The notes: generated from the sequence alone by a model not told the origin. DNA of 64,000 bases from Gambelia wislizenii (GCA_030847615.1 JAUMIR010000003.1:284946265-285010264), one strand, 5' to 3'; shown: positions 11,891-24,560, numbered from the stretch's first letter. Program-made: numbers and translations.

Positions 11891-12195
11891 CTTTTTAAAG
11901 AACAGCTGCAATGTAAATCAGGCAATCTTTTTTAAAAAATAATTTTATTAGTTTAACATTTAAAAAAACACAAAAAAACTATAATAGGACATTAAAATAA
12001 ACATAACAATCATAACAAATGAAAAGGCATCTGAGAGAGAGAGAGAGAGAGATACACGCATAAACACACACATATGCATACATATTCACATACCTACGTA
12101 CTTACACTCTAAAAAGACTTATAGAGTCTTTTGAACTCTACCTGTACGCCAAATACTTTCTTACATTATTATTTATCTGTTCATTCTCAATATTA

Positions 12196-12717
12196 CTCTC
12201 TCTCTGGCTTTTCTTCGCAAACGAAGATTCAGGAAGGACTCATCTTGCGCTTTCTGCAAGCGTGCTGATGACTAAAAAGGCCAATCCGAGATAAACAAGT
12301 CCGGTTGCAAAAAGCACAGCAGAAGGTCTCCTTGGGTGATGTTTTTGGGTTGTGATTCTTTCTGCGTTGTCGTTTCTCTTCAAGACTTAGAAACGTGCCC
12401 TGCCCAGCGCAGCTGTGTTCTCAATATCATGGCCTCAATGCTGGTGATCCCTGCTTGCTCAAGGACAGCAATATTCGTCACATAGTCAGTCCAGTGTATA
12501 TTTAGGATTGTGCGTAGACAGCGCTGATGAAAGCGCTCGAGGAGTCGTAGGTGGTGGCAATAGGTGACCCATGTTTCAGATCCATAAAGGAGGATAGACA
12601 GTACGATGGCTCTATACACACTGATTTTTGTGCTTTGCCTCAGGTGTTTATTGCTCCAGACTCTTTTGTGAAGTCTTCCAAATGCACTATATGCCTTTGC
12701 TAATCTGTGATCGATCT
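12196..12717 (-). mobile_element. RTE-like LINE fragment with internal deletion, nested in L1
   Basis: The minus-strand 3' end (gattcaggaaggactcatc, tctctctggct) is followed by the segment encoding IVLSILLYGSETWVTY, LERFHQRCLRTILNIHW and IEAMILRTQLRWAGH. Relative to the copy at 13152 about 200 bp is missing at 12382-12384 (the aagacttag/aaacgtgcc junction). The 5' end breaks within gatcgatct. RT fragment of a non-LTR element; the clade (RTE or related) is not settled by eye. Confidence 0.8.
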
Positions 12718-13151
12718 AATATGTCACTAAAGATCTATTACCTTTTACTAATAACCTACTTCCTAATATTATCAAAATATTTTCCAACTGTTATTACACA
12801 TTCCTGTAAACATTCTAAAAGTCTTTAATATAGTCTACTATTTTTTTAACATTCTTGCTAATTATTTTTACCTTTACATCTTTTTAATTCTTAAATCCTG
12901 CCCACATACATATTACCCCTTGATTTTTAAAAATAATTGTAAATGGTTCCCAATTTTTCATAACTTCGTCTATTGAGTTTCTGTTCACAAAATTAGTCAA
13001 TTTATCTAATTGTGCCATTTCTGACACTTTTCCAACCAAATCCATAGCTGTTGGAATCACTCTGGATTTCCATAGTTTCACAAAGACCACTTGTGCTGTG
13101 GTTACCAAGTAACTTAATAGATTCCTGTGTTGTGTTTCTTTTTTATTCTCT

Positions 13152-14227
13152 CTCTCTCTCTCTCTCTCTCTCTGGCTTTTCTTCGCAAACGAAGATTCAG
13201 GAAGGACTCATCCCACGCTTTCTGCAAGCGCACTGATGACTAAAAAAGACAATCTGAGATAAACAAGTCCGGTTGCAGAAAGCACAGCAGAAGGTCTCCT
13301 TGGGTGATGCTTCTGGGTTGTGATTCTTTCTGTGTTGTCATTTCTCTTCAAGACTTGTTTGGCGTGAGTTCTCAAATAAGGCTGCAGTATTGTGGATAGT
13401 GCGTCTCCATGCCTCCTGATGTGAGTCCAGGGCGATCAGTTTGGCCAAGCCTGAGATGTTGTTTCAGGGAGTCCTTGTATCGCTTTTTTGGAGCGCCCCT
13501 CTTACGCTGACCCATGGCGAGTTCACCGTAGAGTATTATTTTTGGGAGGCAATGGTCCTCCATCCTAGAAATGTGCCCTGCCCAGTGCAGCTGTGTTCTC
13601 AATATCATGGCCTCAGTGCTGGTGATCCCTGCTTGCTCAAGGACAGCAACATTAATCACATAGTCAGTCCAGTGTATATTTAGGATTGTGCGTATACAGC
13701 GCTGATGAAAGCGTTTGAGGAGTCATAAGTGTTGGCGATAGGTGACCCATGTTTCAGACCCGTAAAGGAGAATAGACAGTACAATGGCTCTATACACACC
13801 TTTTTTTGTGCTTTGCCTCAGGTGTTTATTACTCCAGACTCTTTTGTAAAGTCTTCCAAATGTGCTATATGCCTTTGCTAATCTGTGATCGATCTCTTTG
13901 TCAATCTTGGCATCTGAGGAGATGATGCTTCCCAGGAAGGTGAACTGCTGGACGGACTTAAGCACAGATTTGCCAACGGCAATGTGGGGATGGTGGTGTT
14001 CGTCCTGTGGTGCAGGCTGGTAAAGAACTTCCGTTTTCTTTAGGTTGACTTCCAGCCCAAACAGCTCTGCAGCTGTTGCGAAGCAGGATGTTAGGTGCTG
14101 CAGAGCTGCTTCTGTGTGGGCAACAAGGGCAGCATCATCAGCAAAGAGCAGCTCACAAACTAGATAGTTTAGAGTCTTTGTGCGAGCCCTCAGATGCCTT
14201 AAGTTATTTGAGTTATTAAGTTATTAG
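13152..14227 (-). mobile_element. RTE-like LINE, 5'-truncated, 10-bp duplication, nested in L1
   Basis: TTTATTCTCT at 13142-13151 and 14228-14237 flanks the copy. On the minus strand it reads VCELLFADDAALVAHTEAAL (the catalytic RT F-A-D-D motif), LFGLEVNLKKTEVLYQPAP, then SVQQFTFLGSIISSDAKIDK, FGRLYKRVWSNKHLRQSTKK, YGSETWVTY, then WAGHISRMEDHCLPKIILYG and KRGAPKKRYKDSLKQHLRL, with stops between pieces. The 3' end is the tctctctggct/cgaagattcagg tail. It is a degraded retrotransposon. Confidence 0.85.
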
Positions 14228-15435
14228 TTTATTCTCTAGATCAATCATATTTAATAAGTATAATTCCGGAGGCATAGAGAGTTTAAATCCTAAGATTGTT
14301 TTTACATTTTTCTGTTAATTTTGGACCAATATCTCTGAACTTTCTTGCAGTTCCACCAAACATAATAAGAGGTACCTATCTGAGATTCACATTTCTAAAA
14401 TATATAAGTGGAGTTTTTATACATCTTGGCCAGCCTGTCTGGGGATAAATACCAATAGTACATCATTTTATAGAAATTTTCTTTCACATTATAAGAACAT
14501 GTAAATTTTAATCCTCTATCCAAATATCTTTCCACTGATTCATATTGATATTTTGTCCTATATTTACTGCCCAGTTGATCATACATTGTTTAACCTGCTC
14601 ATTTTTGGTACTAAATTTTAATAATAATTTATAATTTTTTCTAATCAAATGATTTTTTCCAAATATATAATTTTCTCAAATTCTGTTGTTTGTCCACTAC
14701 ACTACCAGGACTTTAAATCTTCTTTAATTCTCTCTTTAAGTTATAAATACCCTAACCAATGCATTTTAAACCCCTTGTTTTCTTACTCTTACCTCTCTCT
14801 AATTTTCCACACTCCTGATTTTTTTGTCATTATATCTTTATATATTAGCCATGTATCATCTCTTAACTCACGTTTACAGAAGGCTTCTTGCGGGGACAGC
14901 CAACATGGTATATGGGGACAGTCTATCTTTATATTTTTGCCAAATCTTTATTAAGGATCTTCTTATGATATGATTTTTGAATTCTGCATTTATTTTAATC
15001 TTCCCATACCACAAATATCCATGCCAGCCTAATCTAAGTTCATGTCCTTCTAATTCTAAATCTCTTGTGTTCTTTAATGTTATCCATTGTTTTATCCATG
15101 ACAAACTAACTGTCTCAAAATATAATTTCAGATCCGGGACTCCTAAACGTCTTTTTCCCCTGGCGTCTATTAGTGAGTTTCATCTTATTCTAGGCTTTTT
15201 GCTCACCCAAATAAATTTTGACAATTATTTCTGCCAATTTTGAAAGCTCTTGCTTGAAAATATTATAGGAACAGTTTGAAAAAGAAACATAAATTTGGGT
15301 AAAATACTAATTTTAATTGCAGACATTCTCCCTAACAATGATAGGTTAATATATTTCCATTGATTTAAATCATTCTTAATTTCTTGCCAAATTTTAATAT
15401 AATTATTTTTATATAATTGGTTAATCAGGCAATCT

Positions 15436-17418
15436 ATGGCATTCAGTCATAATCCATGTTTTAACAAATTTAACTTTTCTTTTCTTTTTAAGTTCTGAGG
15501 CCAAAATGGGGAATCTTTGTTCTTCCAGATGTTTTGAAGAATCCCTTACAACACTGGTCATTTTAGAAGAGGTTGATGGAAGCCAAAATATCTGAACTGA
15601 ACTAGGCCAAAATATCTGAACTGAAGGTTTCTACTCCACTATTGGCAAAACAGTTTCATTTTAAAGTCAAATATATGTTTTAATATTTTCCAAGTATGGT
15701 AGGGCTGCCCAAACAGGCGAGACAGATGAGGGATATAGAAATGTTTGAAAAATCCATTTTGCATCCATCCTTCTCAGCTCTACTTCAGGCATTTTGTCTG
15801 CAGCTGAAAATCTGCCACAGTAACACAACACACAACAGAATGTGTAATACCATATACTCATTTTATCCAGACTGTAGCAAGCTAACTTCCCTATAAATAT
15901 AACTTAAAAGACAACAGTTTCCTCCCTGCTGTGCCAGCATGTTGCTATGTAAATCACTAAGGGACAGACTTCAATACAGTAACTTGCTCTAAATATTATT
16001 TTTTCACTTTGGGAAGCTTAAAAAAAAAAACTTCAGAGAGGCTTCAGAACCTGATTGATGCTTCCAGCAATTTTATTCTGCTCAGTTCTTGCTGTTTTGG
16101 CTTCCTCGTGTCTTGCTCTGAGCATGATAGGTGTGGCAGATTATATAAACAGTAGGAATTATTTTAATTATAACTGCTTTCCTGGAGAAATTATTAAAGG
16201 AAATTCCTTTAGAAATTCATTGTAAGGCGAGGAAATAAAGAGAGTAAAACACATTTTCATGTGTGTCAAGTAAATCTTATTTGTAATGTGATTTCCTGTT
16301 CTACCCTCCTGTCTAAAAGCTATTCAGAACTGGCAAAAATATGTCTGAACATCTTGGTTGTCTATTGATTGCTCAGATCAAGATATGTAGCCCATTCTTG
16401 GGCATATTTACTTAGAAATACATTCCACTTAGTGTTCAATGGGGCAAATTCCTAAATAAATGCACCCAGGACTATAGCTTTAGCTCTTCTTGGTAGAAGA
16501 ATTGAGTTCTACAAAAAGAGAGAGAGAGAGAGAGAGAGAAAGAAAGAACTTTACTCCAAATATTGACCATCATCTAGTTCTTATACAACAGAAGAACCTT
16601 TAGAAGGTTTGCTGGCAATATTTATACATACTGTTTGACCCCTGTATCCCGCAGATATGGGGATGGCCTGTATTAGGTAAATACCAGTTGGGATACATAT
16701 CAGGGGCTGATCTGTTTGTCTTCCTTCTTTCTTTTCTTGGTCTCATAATGTATGAGATAAAATCTTTCATATGTGTGGGATCAGAAAATTAACACTTTGT
16801 CAGGATGGTCCTACTGTTTAAACAAATGGGCCACTGTTCCCCTAACCTCTCCCCAAACCATTCCATCCAGCAGATGAGTAGAAGATATACTTAGATTTTG
16901 CAAGGGAGGAGGCTGGCTAGCGAACTAGATGTAGTTAGCTCCATCTCGGTAATTCTACTCTCCAACCCACCAACGGGCATCAACTGCTACTGTGATTTCC
17001 TCTATTATCCATATCATGCTTCATTTCTTTGACCTATGACACATTCCACTTGAACTTTCTATAAGGCCTTCAATGTAGCATTGGTCTGGGGAGTTTTAGC
17101 ACTGCTCTGGGAGAATGTATCATTGCTCTCAGGAATCTTGAGCTCCCAGTTCCAGCTGTTGGCTGTTGTTTGGAATCCTTCTTGACCCTGCCTGCCTAGG
17201 AAGTTCACCACAGGAGGAAAGCCTACTAGAAAGCTGGAGATAGTTTTGCTTGACATCATCATTTTATTAAGGGTTTCATATTTCTTATGTTAGATTCAAT
17301 GATGGAAACACCACCTTTTAAAATCATTAATCTTTTTCTGCAACACTATCTATTGCCCCATCTTCTTTGAACTATACCTCAAAAAATGGGTTGGGTGGGA
17401 ATGGCACTACAGAGATTA
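15436..17418. other. Noncoding sequence
   Basis: No gene or RNA is recognised. An (AG)n tract lies at about 16518-16540 and a poly-A run near 16020. The rest is probably unique or old repeat DNA. Confidence 0.4.
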
Positions 17419-17765
17419 AGATTTTTGGACGCCTCTTTCAGCCTCTTGCCATGCAAGCAGCCTCCGGTGCAGTAACGAGGCTGCTGCGCAGCAAGGGGCC
17501 CATTTTGGACGAGGCCGTTTCTCTCTCGGCATCGTCCGTGAGTGTTGCAGCTAGCATTGGAGGCGGCCATGCTGTTTTTCACTCATGAACAACTTCCGTG
17601 AGTGAAAAACAGCGTGGCCGCCTCCAATGCTAGCCGCAAGAGTCACAGATGATGCGAGAGAGAAACGGCAGCGTCCAAAATGGACCCCTTGCCGCGCAGC
17701 AGCCTCGTTACTGCTCCGGAGGCTGCTTGCGCGGCAAGACACTGAAAGAGGCGTCTGAAAATCTC
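17419..17765. mobile_element. Hairpin MITE 3 (TTA duplication)
   Basis: A 347-bp inverted repeat flanked by TTA at 17416-17418 and 17766-17768. Ends read agatttttggacgcctctt and, reverse-complemented, gagattttcagacgcctctt. The arms pair through CpG-rich stretches (for example gaggctgctgcgc, shared with the element at 8588). The apex at about 17574-17612 reads gtttttcactcatgaa and cttccgtgagtgaaaaac. The same ends, 3-bp duplication and apex as elements at 460 and 8588 make a family. Confidence 0.78.
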
Positions 17766-17768
17766 TTA

Positions 17769-19343
17769 AGACAGAATTGCTCAGCTGGTGGACCCCCTCC
17801 AGGGTCTTTGTTGTGGCACCCCCAGGCTTTATGGCACCTCTTCAAAACCTCTACACTCTCCCACATCTTTATAAAAATGAGATGTGTGTGTGAAAAAAAT
17901 GTCAGCAAGGGCTTGATTGCTGCTCCTGCAGATCTTTTGTAGTGGCAAATAAGGTTAAACATCTCTCTCTCTCTATTGACCTCCCCTCCCCCAATTTAAA
18001 ACTGAGAGAGATGGATTTTGGATTCCACACATTCTTGATACTTGCAATGCTCATGCAAATGTTTGACTCTGCATTAAGACTAGAAACATATCCACCTGTA
18101 TCCTAGGAGTGCAGTAAGAGCAAGGCCAGTTGTCTGGAACAACTGTAAGGCTTGGCAAATGCCTGTGGAAGAGTGTCTTCCCACTCCCTGGCATTTTCTC
18201 TTTACTGCTGTTAGTCTCCTAGGTCAGTCAGAGGCCCCTGTGAGAGGTCAGAAAAGTGGGGTGGGGGGCAAATTATAACGCCTCAACTTTCTTAGTCAAC
18301 AGGGTCACTGGCTTTGTTGGCTAGGTAGTTTTGGAAGCTGCTGTCCAAGCTGTGGTCCCCACCCTCTCTTAACTATATTTAATCTAAGCTGAGTGTCCTT
18401 GGCCTGCAGTAAAGCCTTGCTAGCAATGCCAGTTAATGTTCTTTCTTGGTGTGTTAATTTTAATTTTATCCCCTATGTGTTAGGCCTAGATGATTTGACT
18501 GTAGGATTTAATTTCTACTGTGTGTTTGTGTTGCACTGATTTTGTTTTGTTTCAGTGGAATAATTATCTGTAAAAACATGGGGGAGGTCTTTTCTAGAAG
18601 GTATATTTATTTGTTTGTTTGTTTGTTTATTTATTTTTAGGTACAAAGGCTATCAAGGTGACTTACAAATTGTTAAGCAATAGCACTTTGCACATCTACA
18701 CTGCATTAAGCAGTTTCCAATGTGTGTTAGCTAATTGCCCCCATAAACCAGGTACTCATTTTACCAACCTGCGGAAGGATGGAAGGCTTAGTGAACCTTG
18801 GAGCCCTCTGGAATTGACTTGCAGCATGGTGACTTTTCATAAGCAATGTTTGTGTCGAGGGACAACTTGCAGTGGAAAAGTGGCATATAAATTAAATAAG
18901 CATCTAAGTAATAAGCAGACTAATAACAGTACTAACTGTACATAATTACAGGTTTCAAGATTTTCCCGATTTTTTTTAAAAAAAGAGTAAGCCAGAATGG
19001 TTTTTTTAAAAATGTTGCCAGTAATCAAAATGGATGTGTGTAACCAAAGGAAGATGAGAATGTGTGACAAAGACATCTTGTCTGATATGCCCTAATAAAT
19101 AAGGCACCAGTTTACAGTTGTGCTATCTTGTTTGTTTAACTGAAAAGCTAAATTCAGTTTAACCAGCCCTACTGAGTAGTTTTCCATGTAGCCTTAAGTA
19201 AAATGAAAAGAGAACAGTTGTACTGCTGTCTTCCAGTGCATAGAAACTGCACATTTTAAAATTTGGCATGGCCTATATTCTTTCAAGATCACATAAACAG
19301 AGAATGGTACAGTACACACTGCCTTGATTGATGGTCAGAGCAA
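17769..19343. other. Noncoding sequence, part possibly SINE-like
   Basis: No gene is seen. About 18600-18920 has a stretch with accaacctgcggaaggatgg and a tandem tttg block at 18610-18630 that looks repeat-derived but was not classified. Confidence 0.35.
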
Positions 19344-19925
19344 TAGAATCATAGAATTGCAGAGTTGGAAGAGACCACGAGGGCCATCCAGTCCAACCCC
19401 CGCCACGCAGGAAATCACGATCAAAGCATACCTGACAGATGGCCATCCAGCCTCTGTTTAAAGACCTCCAAGGAAGGAGACCCCACCATGCTCTGAGGTA
19501 GTGCATTCCACTGTCGAATAGCTCTTACTGTCAAAAAGTTCTCCTAATGTTGAGATGGAATCTCTGTTCCTGGAGCTTGGATCCATTGCTCCGTGTTCCA
19601 GTCTCTGGAGCAGCAGAAAACAAGCCTGCTCCATTCTCAACGCGACACCCCTTCAAATACTTAAACAGGGCTATCATATCGCCTCTTAACTGTCTTTTTC
19701 CAGGCTAAACATACCCAGCTCCCTAAGTCTCTCCTCATAAGGCATGGTTTCCGGATCTTTCACCATTTTAATCACCCTTCTTTGGACACGCTCCAATTTG
19801 TCCATAGCCTTTTTGAATTGTGGTGCCCAGAACTGGACACAGTATTCTAGGTGAGGTCTGACCAAGGCAGAATAGAGCAGCACTATTACTTCCCTTGATC
19901 TGGACACTATACTTCTATTGATATA
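19344..19925 (-). mobile_element. CR1 LINE, 3' end, 5'-truncated
   Basis: On the minus strand the copy ends in tctatgattcta-type sequence; the plus strand shows agaatcatagaattg followed by gttggaagagaccac and ggccatccagtccaac. The upstream part encodes [37 protein letters not shown] and VIKMVK and [17 protein letters not shown], the C-terminal reverse transcriptase of CR1. Frameshifts are present. CR1 is the dominant old LINE of reptiles and birds. Confidence 0.9.
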
Positions 19926-20765
19926 ATATTGCTTTAAGGCTCATCTCCTTTCAATATATCTGAAGAGTATTACAGGTTGAGTGCCTTGTGTTGGCTAGGC
20001 TAGTGGTTCTCAAACTCTGGTCTTCCAGGTGTTTTAGGCTTCAGTTCTCAGAATTCTCTACCATTTGCCAAGCTCTCCAGGGCTTCAAAATACTTAAGAG
20101 AACCAAAGTTTCAGAACTAGTGAGCTAGACCAGTGCTACTTAAAGTGGAAGTGTACAAGCCACTAGCAGTGAATTTCCAAGAAAGAAAGAAACAGTTGTG
20201 GCCCATGGGCACAAATATGGTACCAGTCCCTGGCACATGTGGGGGGGAATAGTCAGGCCCCCCCCACAATCAGTAAGACTGGGAAGTGCTGCGCTATACC
20301 TTCTTTAGAAATGCTCTAGCTTGTGTTAGTAGGTATGTATTAAACAATAAACTCTGTTGTACCATAGCCTTGTTTCAGTGTCAGCCTGCTTTACAGAATC
20401 TTAGAGTACAGAACATTGCAAGTTCACCCTCATACCTGTGGGACCAATATCCATGGTTTCACTTATCCACATACAAAAAATATGTCCTCTCTAGTCATTT
20501 TCCAGGTTCTCCAGCACAACTGTATGTATGCTTCTGCCAGTATACAGTGTTTATAGAAAAACACTGCCCATCCACAAGAGCCCAAATTCTGTAGCTGTTG
20601 CACACAGTGGTAACATTTTGTCGGTTACTCCAGTTAGAGTTGACCCATTCAATCAATTTTTGAGTGGTGAGTCAACATGTAGGTTAATCCCATTGATCTG
20701 ATGCATCCACTCTAGTCAGGACTTACAATGTGATTTAGGCCAGTAAATCAAGCCATTTGACCAAT
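19926..20765. other. Noncoding sequence with MITE remnants
   Basis: Contains a short MITE piece at about 20000-20115 (gtggttctcaaactctggtc) and a Tigger-like remnant near 20430-20590 (tgggaccaatatccatgg). No gene is seen. Confidence 0.4.
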
Positions 20766-21725
20766 ACAGTGTCTCATTGGCTAGACTGTGGGTGACTATA
20801 CTCAACTGCTGGCTCAGATTATCCTTTTCTTCCATTGGCCTCACCGCTTCAGTACTGAAGGATGAATTTCAATTTAAACGGAATCAGGTGGTGATAACTA
20901 AAATTCTAACTTTGGGATTTTCTCTAGAACTTTTGCTTAGCATGGGACATGATCAGGCCAAAACAGTTATTAAACAATGGGTAGTTAATACAGACTGCCA
21001 ACTAGATCTAGCCAGGACCCCAGCCTTTACTGTCAGTGAGTACAGCAAGTACCTTGCCTCCCCCATGGCATATTTAAGCAATCTGGAAGTACTAAATATT
21101 GGAGGGCCTTTACTTTGGCATGGCATTGTGCCTTCCCTCAGCTGTTCTTGAAGGTTGTTACAGGAAGACTCCTGATCTGGAGAGACAATGCCCCCGTGAC
21201 TCTGGACAAATAGAAACCATAGAACATGTGCTATTTCAGTGTCTGTACTATGTACGGATTAATCTTATCTCTCCCATAATGCATATGTATCCAGGATGCA
21301 AAGAACAATTCTATATCTCCCTGTTGCTTTCAGACACCAACCCTGGTATAACATATAAAGTGGCCAAATCCTGTGCAGCAGAGATTAAAACTCATCAAAT
21401 GATGACTTGTACCACAGACTAGAATAATGAATGCCTAGTAGGGATAGGGGAGAGCTCCATAATCTGATGGATATAATGTTTTATATAGTATCCCATATAT
21501 TTTATATTTATATTTACATTTTATATTTTATATAACATAACAATGCTTATGTGCATCCATATAATGTACCCCTTTTTCTATATGTATAGTATTTATATAT
21601 GTAGATATATATTCAATCTTCTAATTTTTGGTCTGTATTTTAATAGTTTTTAATTGATTGATTCTATTCTTCCTTTCGTGTGCTGGTCTATGACTGTAAT
21701 AAAGAATTTTACCTTATGGTGTCTC
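20766..21725 (+). mobile_element. L2-like LINE, C-terminal ORF2 and 3' end
   Basis: Two plus-strand frames read FQFKRNQVVITKILTLGFS, VNTDCQLDLARTPAFTVSEY and PRDSGQIETIEHVLFQC, CKEQFYISLLLSDTNPG, ITYKVAKSCAAEIK. The GQIETIEHVL-QC block with its C-H-C spacing is the C-terminal zinc-knuckle of an L2/CR1-type LINE. The copy ends in a gctggtctatgactgtaata tail near 21700, also found inverted at 25386. One Cys of the usual CxC pair is replaced by Arg. It is degraded; the clade assignment is approximate. Confidence 0.7.
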
Positions 21726-22019
21726 ATCAAAAGGATTGTTGTAGGTCTATATCTTAATACCCAGTGCCTATACCAGTAATTACCAGTATGTCTCTATCAC
21801 TGCTCTTTAAGCAGGAAGCTAACCAACTGAGATGGATAAGGTTTTTCAACTCTGCTTTCCATTTCTGAAGCTTTTAAAACAAGGGGAGATGAGAGATTAA
21901 TTATGATCTTGGGATAAGAAATATATCATCAGCCTTTTTTCTAGTTTATTGCTTTTAGATATTAGATACTAGATATGAGAAATAAGTTCTAATATCATTT
22001 CTAGTTTCTGTTCTTAACT
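21726..22019. other. Noncoding sequence
   Basis: No gene or clear repeat is seen. Confidence 0.35.
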
Positions 22020-22350
22020 GCAATGTTGGACATAGTGCAGAAAAGGACAGATGAAATGGTCAAAGAGCTTGAAGCAATTCCTCACAAGGATTTATATATA
22101 TAGTTTTTACAAACTTTGGAGGTTTTTAATGTAGAAAAAAGGGCAGGTATGATAGAAGTATATGAATTATTGGGTAGATAAAGAGAAATTTTTCTCCATT
22201 TCAAAATACTACATCCAAGAGTCATCCAAGGAAGCAGAATTATGGGAGATATAAGAAAGGGTTGAAAAAGTGCTTAATCGCACAAAACCAGTTCAACTAT
22301 GAAATTTGCTACCGCACGATATGGTAATTGCCACTATCCAGAGATCAAAG
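22020..22350 (+). mobile_element. Degraded CR1/L3-like LINE 3' region
   Basis: The order caaagagcttgaagcaattcc, taaagagaaatttttctcca, tccaaggaagcagaattat and gaaatttgctaccgcacga follows the 3' region of a second CR1-like family (conceptual F-HS-E-F--Y blocks) with heavy decay. No open frame remains. Confidence 0.5.
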
Positions 22351-22648
22351 TTTAGAAAAGTCATGACTACTGGCCATGTTGGCTAGAGAATTCTGACGTA
22401 AAGCTTTCAAACTCTGCCTAGGATGGTGGCAAAAAAAACCCCAAGCCTAAAAAGGAGATGCCCTTACAACGGACAGCTACACATTCAAATACATTCTACT
22501 TTCCTGACAGTTAGTATTGCATGGGGTAGTTTTTGTGTTTCCCTTTTAAACATGGCTATGTATTTGAAACCTGGATTTTTTAAAAGCCACAATGCAAAAC
22601 TGACATACTAAAGTCAAACAATCAAGAGTATGACCAAATCATTTCTAT
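22351..22648. other. Noncoding sequence
   Basis: A MITE-like tail near 22370-22400, otherwise nothing recognised. Confidence 0.3.
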
Positions 22649-23189
22649 GGGCTTATCTACATGGGCCACATGCCCTGGCTTGGCCCCGTTCCAGAGCTCT
22701 GCAGTCCAGATGATGCAGGGCTTTTGCCCCGATCTGTCCCCGGGCAGTCCTCACCACCCACAGGGCAGATACGGGGCTGGAATGGGGACAAGCCAGGATA
22801 GGGCCAAATAAAACATTACAATATATAATGCCTAGTTTACACCATTTCTGGTGGCCAAAACTCAGATAGGGCCCCATGGGTCCTCAGGACCCCCTCCGGC
22901 AGGCTGTCCCTTGCTGCTGCCGCGAGCTCCCTGGCTCTCCTAGAAGCCAGGCAGGGGTCACTCAGTATGTGACCAATGCTGGTCACATGCAGGGGGCCTG
23001 CAGACACATGTTGTGGCTACCTTTCCTGGTTTCCACCTCAACAGGGAAAATGGTGGCTGCAGCAATCGACCAGCATTCTGTTTGGACACCAGGCTGTTTT
23101 CTCCAGGTAACAGGGATTGAATGGGTCAGATCCATAGCCAGAATATGCTGGCAAGGACCCAGTGTATCCTGGCTAGTGTACATAAGCCC
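22649..23189. mobile_element. TIR element with gggcttaTSTACA ends
   Basis: The left end gggcttatctacatgggcca and the right end, reverse-complemented (gggcttatgtacactagcca), match over most of 20 bases. The interior is GC-rich and has no coding potential beyond chance frames. Probable nonautonomous DNA transposon of 541 bp; duplication not certain. Confidence 0.5.
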
Positions 23190-23609
23190 TACAAGACAGA
23201 AAAAACTTGGCAAGCTTGTCTTTGGGGGAGCCAATTTTGCTTGTTTGGCCACACTGTTTGGAGGCTTGTGTAAGTGTTTTGGTTTGCTTTGAGGCTGTGT
23301 GCACTGTCTGAGCACAGGATCTAAGAGGGCAGTGCTTCTGCTGATTCGCTAACTTGGCTATATAGCTGCTGTCTCAGTCTCTGGAACTCAGCAAATAGGA
23401 AGAGGAAAACAGATTGTGTGTGTGTGGGCATTTCATGGAGGACATTAAAGAGGAAGTCTAAACTGCTGTGCTGCTCCGTCTATAGAATGACAAACATGGA
23501 TGGTGACAGAATTGTTTCAGTGGCCTACAACATCTATACTATGTTCGTTTTCTTGCCAGAGGATTTTCTAGGCTATTTCTGCAGCAAGTGCAAGCTGGTT
23601 GCCATGTTG
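23190..23609. other. Noncoding sequence
   Basis: No gene or clear repeat is recognised. Confidence 0.35.
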
Positions 23610-24560
23610 GAAAAGGTGTCTCCTGGGTGAAGATCCATGATGTAATAGAGAGGCTAACAAGACTCATCAAGTCCACTGACCATAACCCCTTTCTTCTGAT
23701 CCGTGTTGTTATAAATGATACTATAAGATAAGCTTTCAACATATTGCAAGGGATGATGTGGAGAAAGCTAAAAGACCTTGGGGCACAGGTTATTTTAACA
23801 AACCTTCCTGTTGAAAGACATGGCCCAGAAAGAGGGAGACTACTACGAGAAGTGAACAACTGGCTCCACAGATAGTGCCATCAAGAAAGATTTTCCTTCT
23901 CGGACCAAATCTTTCACTTTCTTAAAGAAGGACTTCTGGTAAGAGATGGGTTGCATTTCACAGCACTTAGAAATAGTGTATTTGCTAGGGATCTTGCATA
24001 TCTGATCAGGAAAGCTTTAAACTGAGTTGTGGGACAATGAGATAGTGTCCCAGAGGGCAGAGGACACCAAGTACTGGTGATAGTAACTTCAATGATATAG
24101 GGGAAATGGGGCTGATAGCACCAACAGTGGCCAGAAAAAACAACAACAAAGATTCTGCTGGAGAGAATGACCCATGGTCTTAGATGTCTCTGCACTAATG
24201 CATTGAGCATGGGAAATAAACAAGATAAACTTGAACTATTAACACAGGGAAGGAAATATTACTTAATAGGCATCACTGAAATCTGGTGGGATAAGCCTCA
24301 TGATTGGAATGTAGTCATGGAAGGGTGTAACCTATTCCAAAGAAAATAGGAAACAGGAAAGCATTACATGTCAAGGACATGCACACCTGTGAGGAGAATC
24401 ATTACTTAGAGCATGGAAAACAGATTGAGAGCTTTTGGTAAAGAATTCAAGGGGAGAGAAAGAACAGTGACCTGATAATAGCACCACTCCCACACCAGAC
24501 TGAAGTTTTGGATGATGGTTTCCTAAAACAGGTGACCAAAAAGGACAAGGAATTAAAACA
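23610..24560 (+). mobile_element. CR1-type LINE: ORF1 esterase-like and endonuclease pieces
   Basis: Plus-strand pieces in three frames read NDTI, LGAQVILTNLPVERHGPERG, LLREVNNWLH and EGLLVRDGLHFTALRNSVF, a decayed SGNH/esterase-like ORF1 of CR1. From about 24158 follow LRCLCTNALSMGNKQDKLEL, YYLIGITEIWWDKPHDWNVV and MEGCNLFQRK, the N-terminal apurinic endonuclease of ORF2 (the T/A-E-WW motif is visible). It breaks off near 24560. The matching downstream part resumes at 27190. Not a functional gene. Confidence 0.8.

Larger units (their letters stand above)
11929..15422 (-). mobile_element. L1 LINE, ORF2 3' part, with 13-bp target duplication
   Basis: AATCAGGCAATCT occurs at 11916-11928 and again at 15423-15435, flanking this block. 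On the minus strand the 3' end begins with an A-rich tail near 11930. Reading upstream, conceptual pieces include AMDLVGKVSEMAQLDKLT (13.0 kb), YNVKENFYKMMYYWYLSPDR (14.4-14.55 kb) and the L-LEG-LR-GWHGYLWYGKIK piece (14.9-15.1 kb), all typical of L1 ORF2 C-terminal sequence. The copy is 5'-truncated and has many stops. Two RTE-like LINEs sit inside it, at 12196-12717 and 13152-14227. Confidence 0.85.

Noticed and set aside
12520..12560. ctgatgaaag within an RTE-like copy as a second hammerhead core
   Set aside because: It lies in the coding part of the LINE, no stem pairs before GAAA, and the match is by chance.
22876..23292. A 138-codon plus-strand frame
   Set aside because: It runs across the right end of the TIR element at 22649-23189 and has no family similarity; a chance frame in GC-rich DNA.
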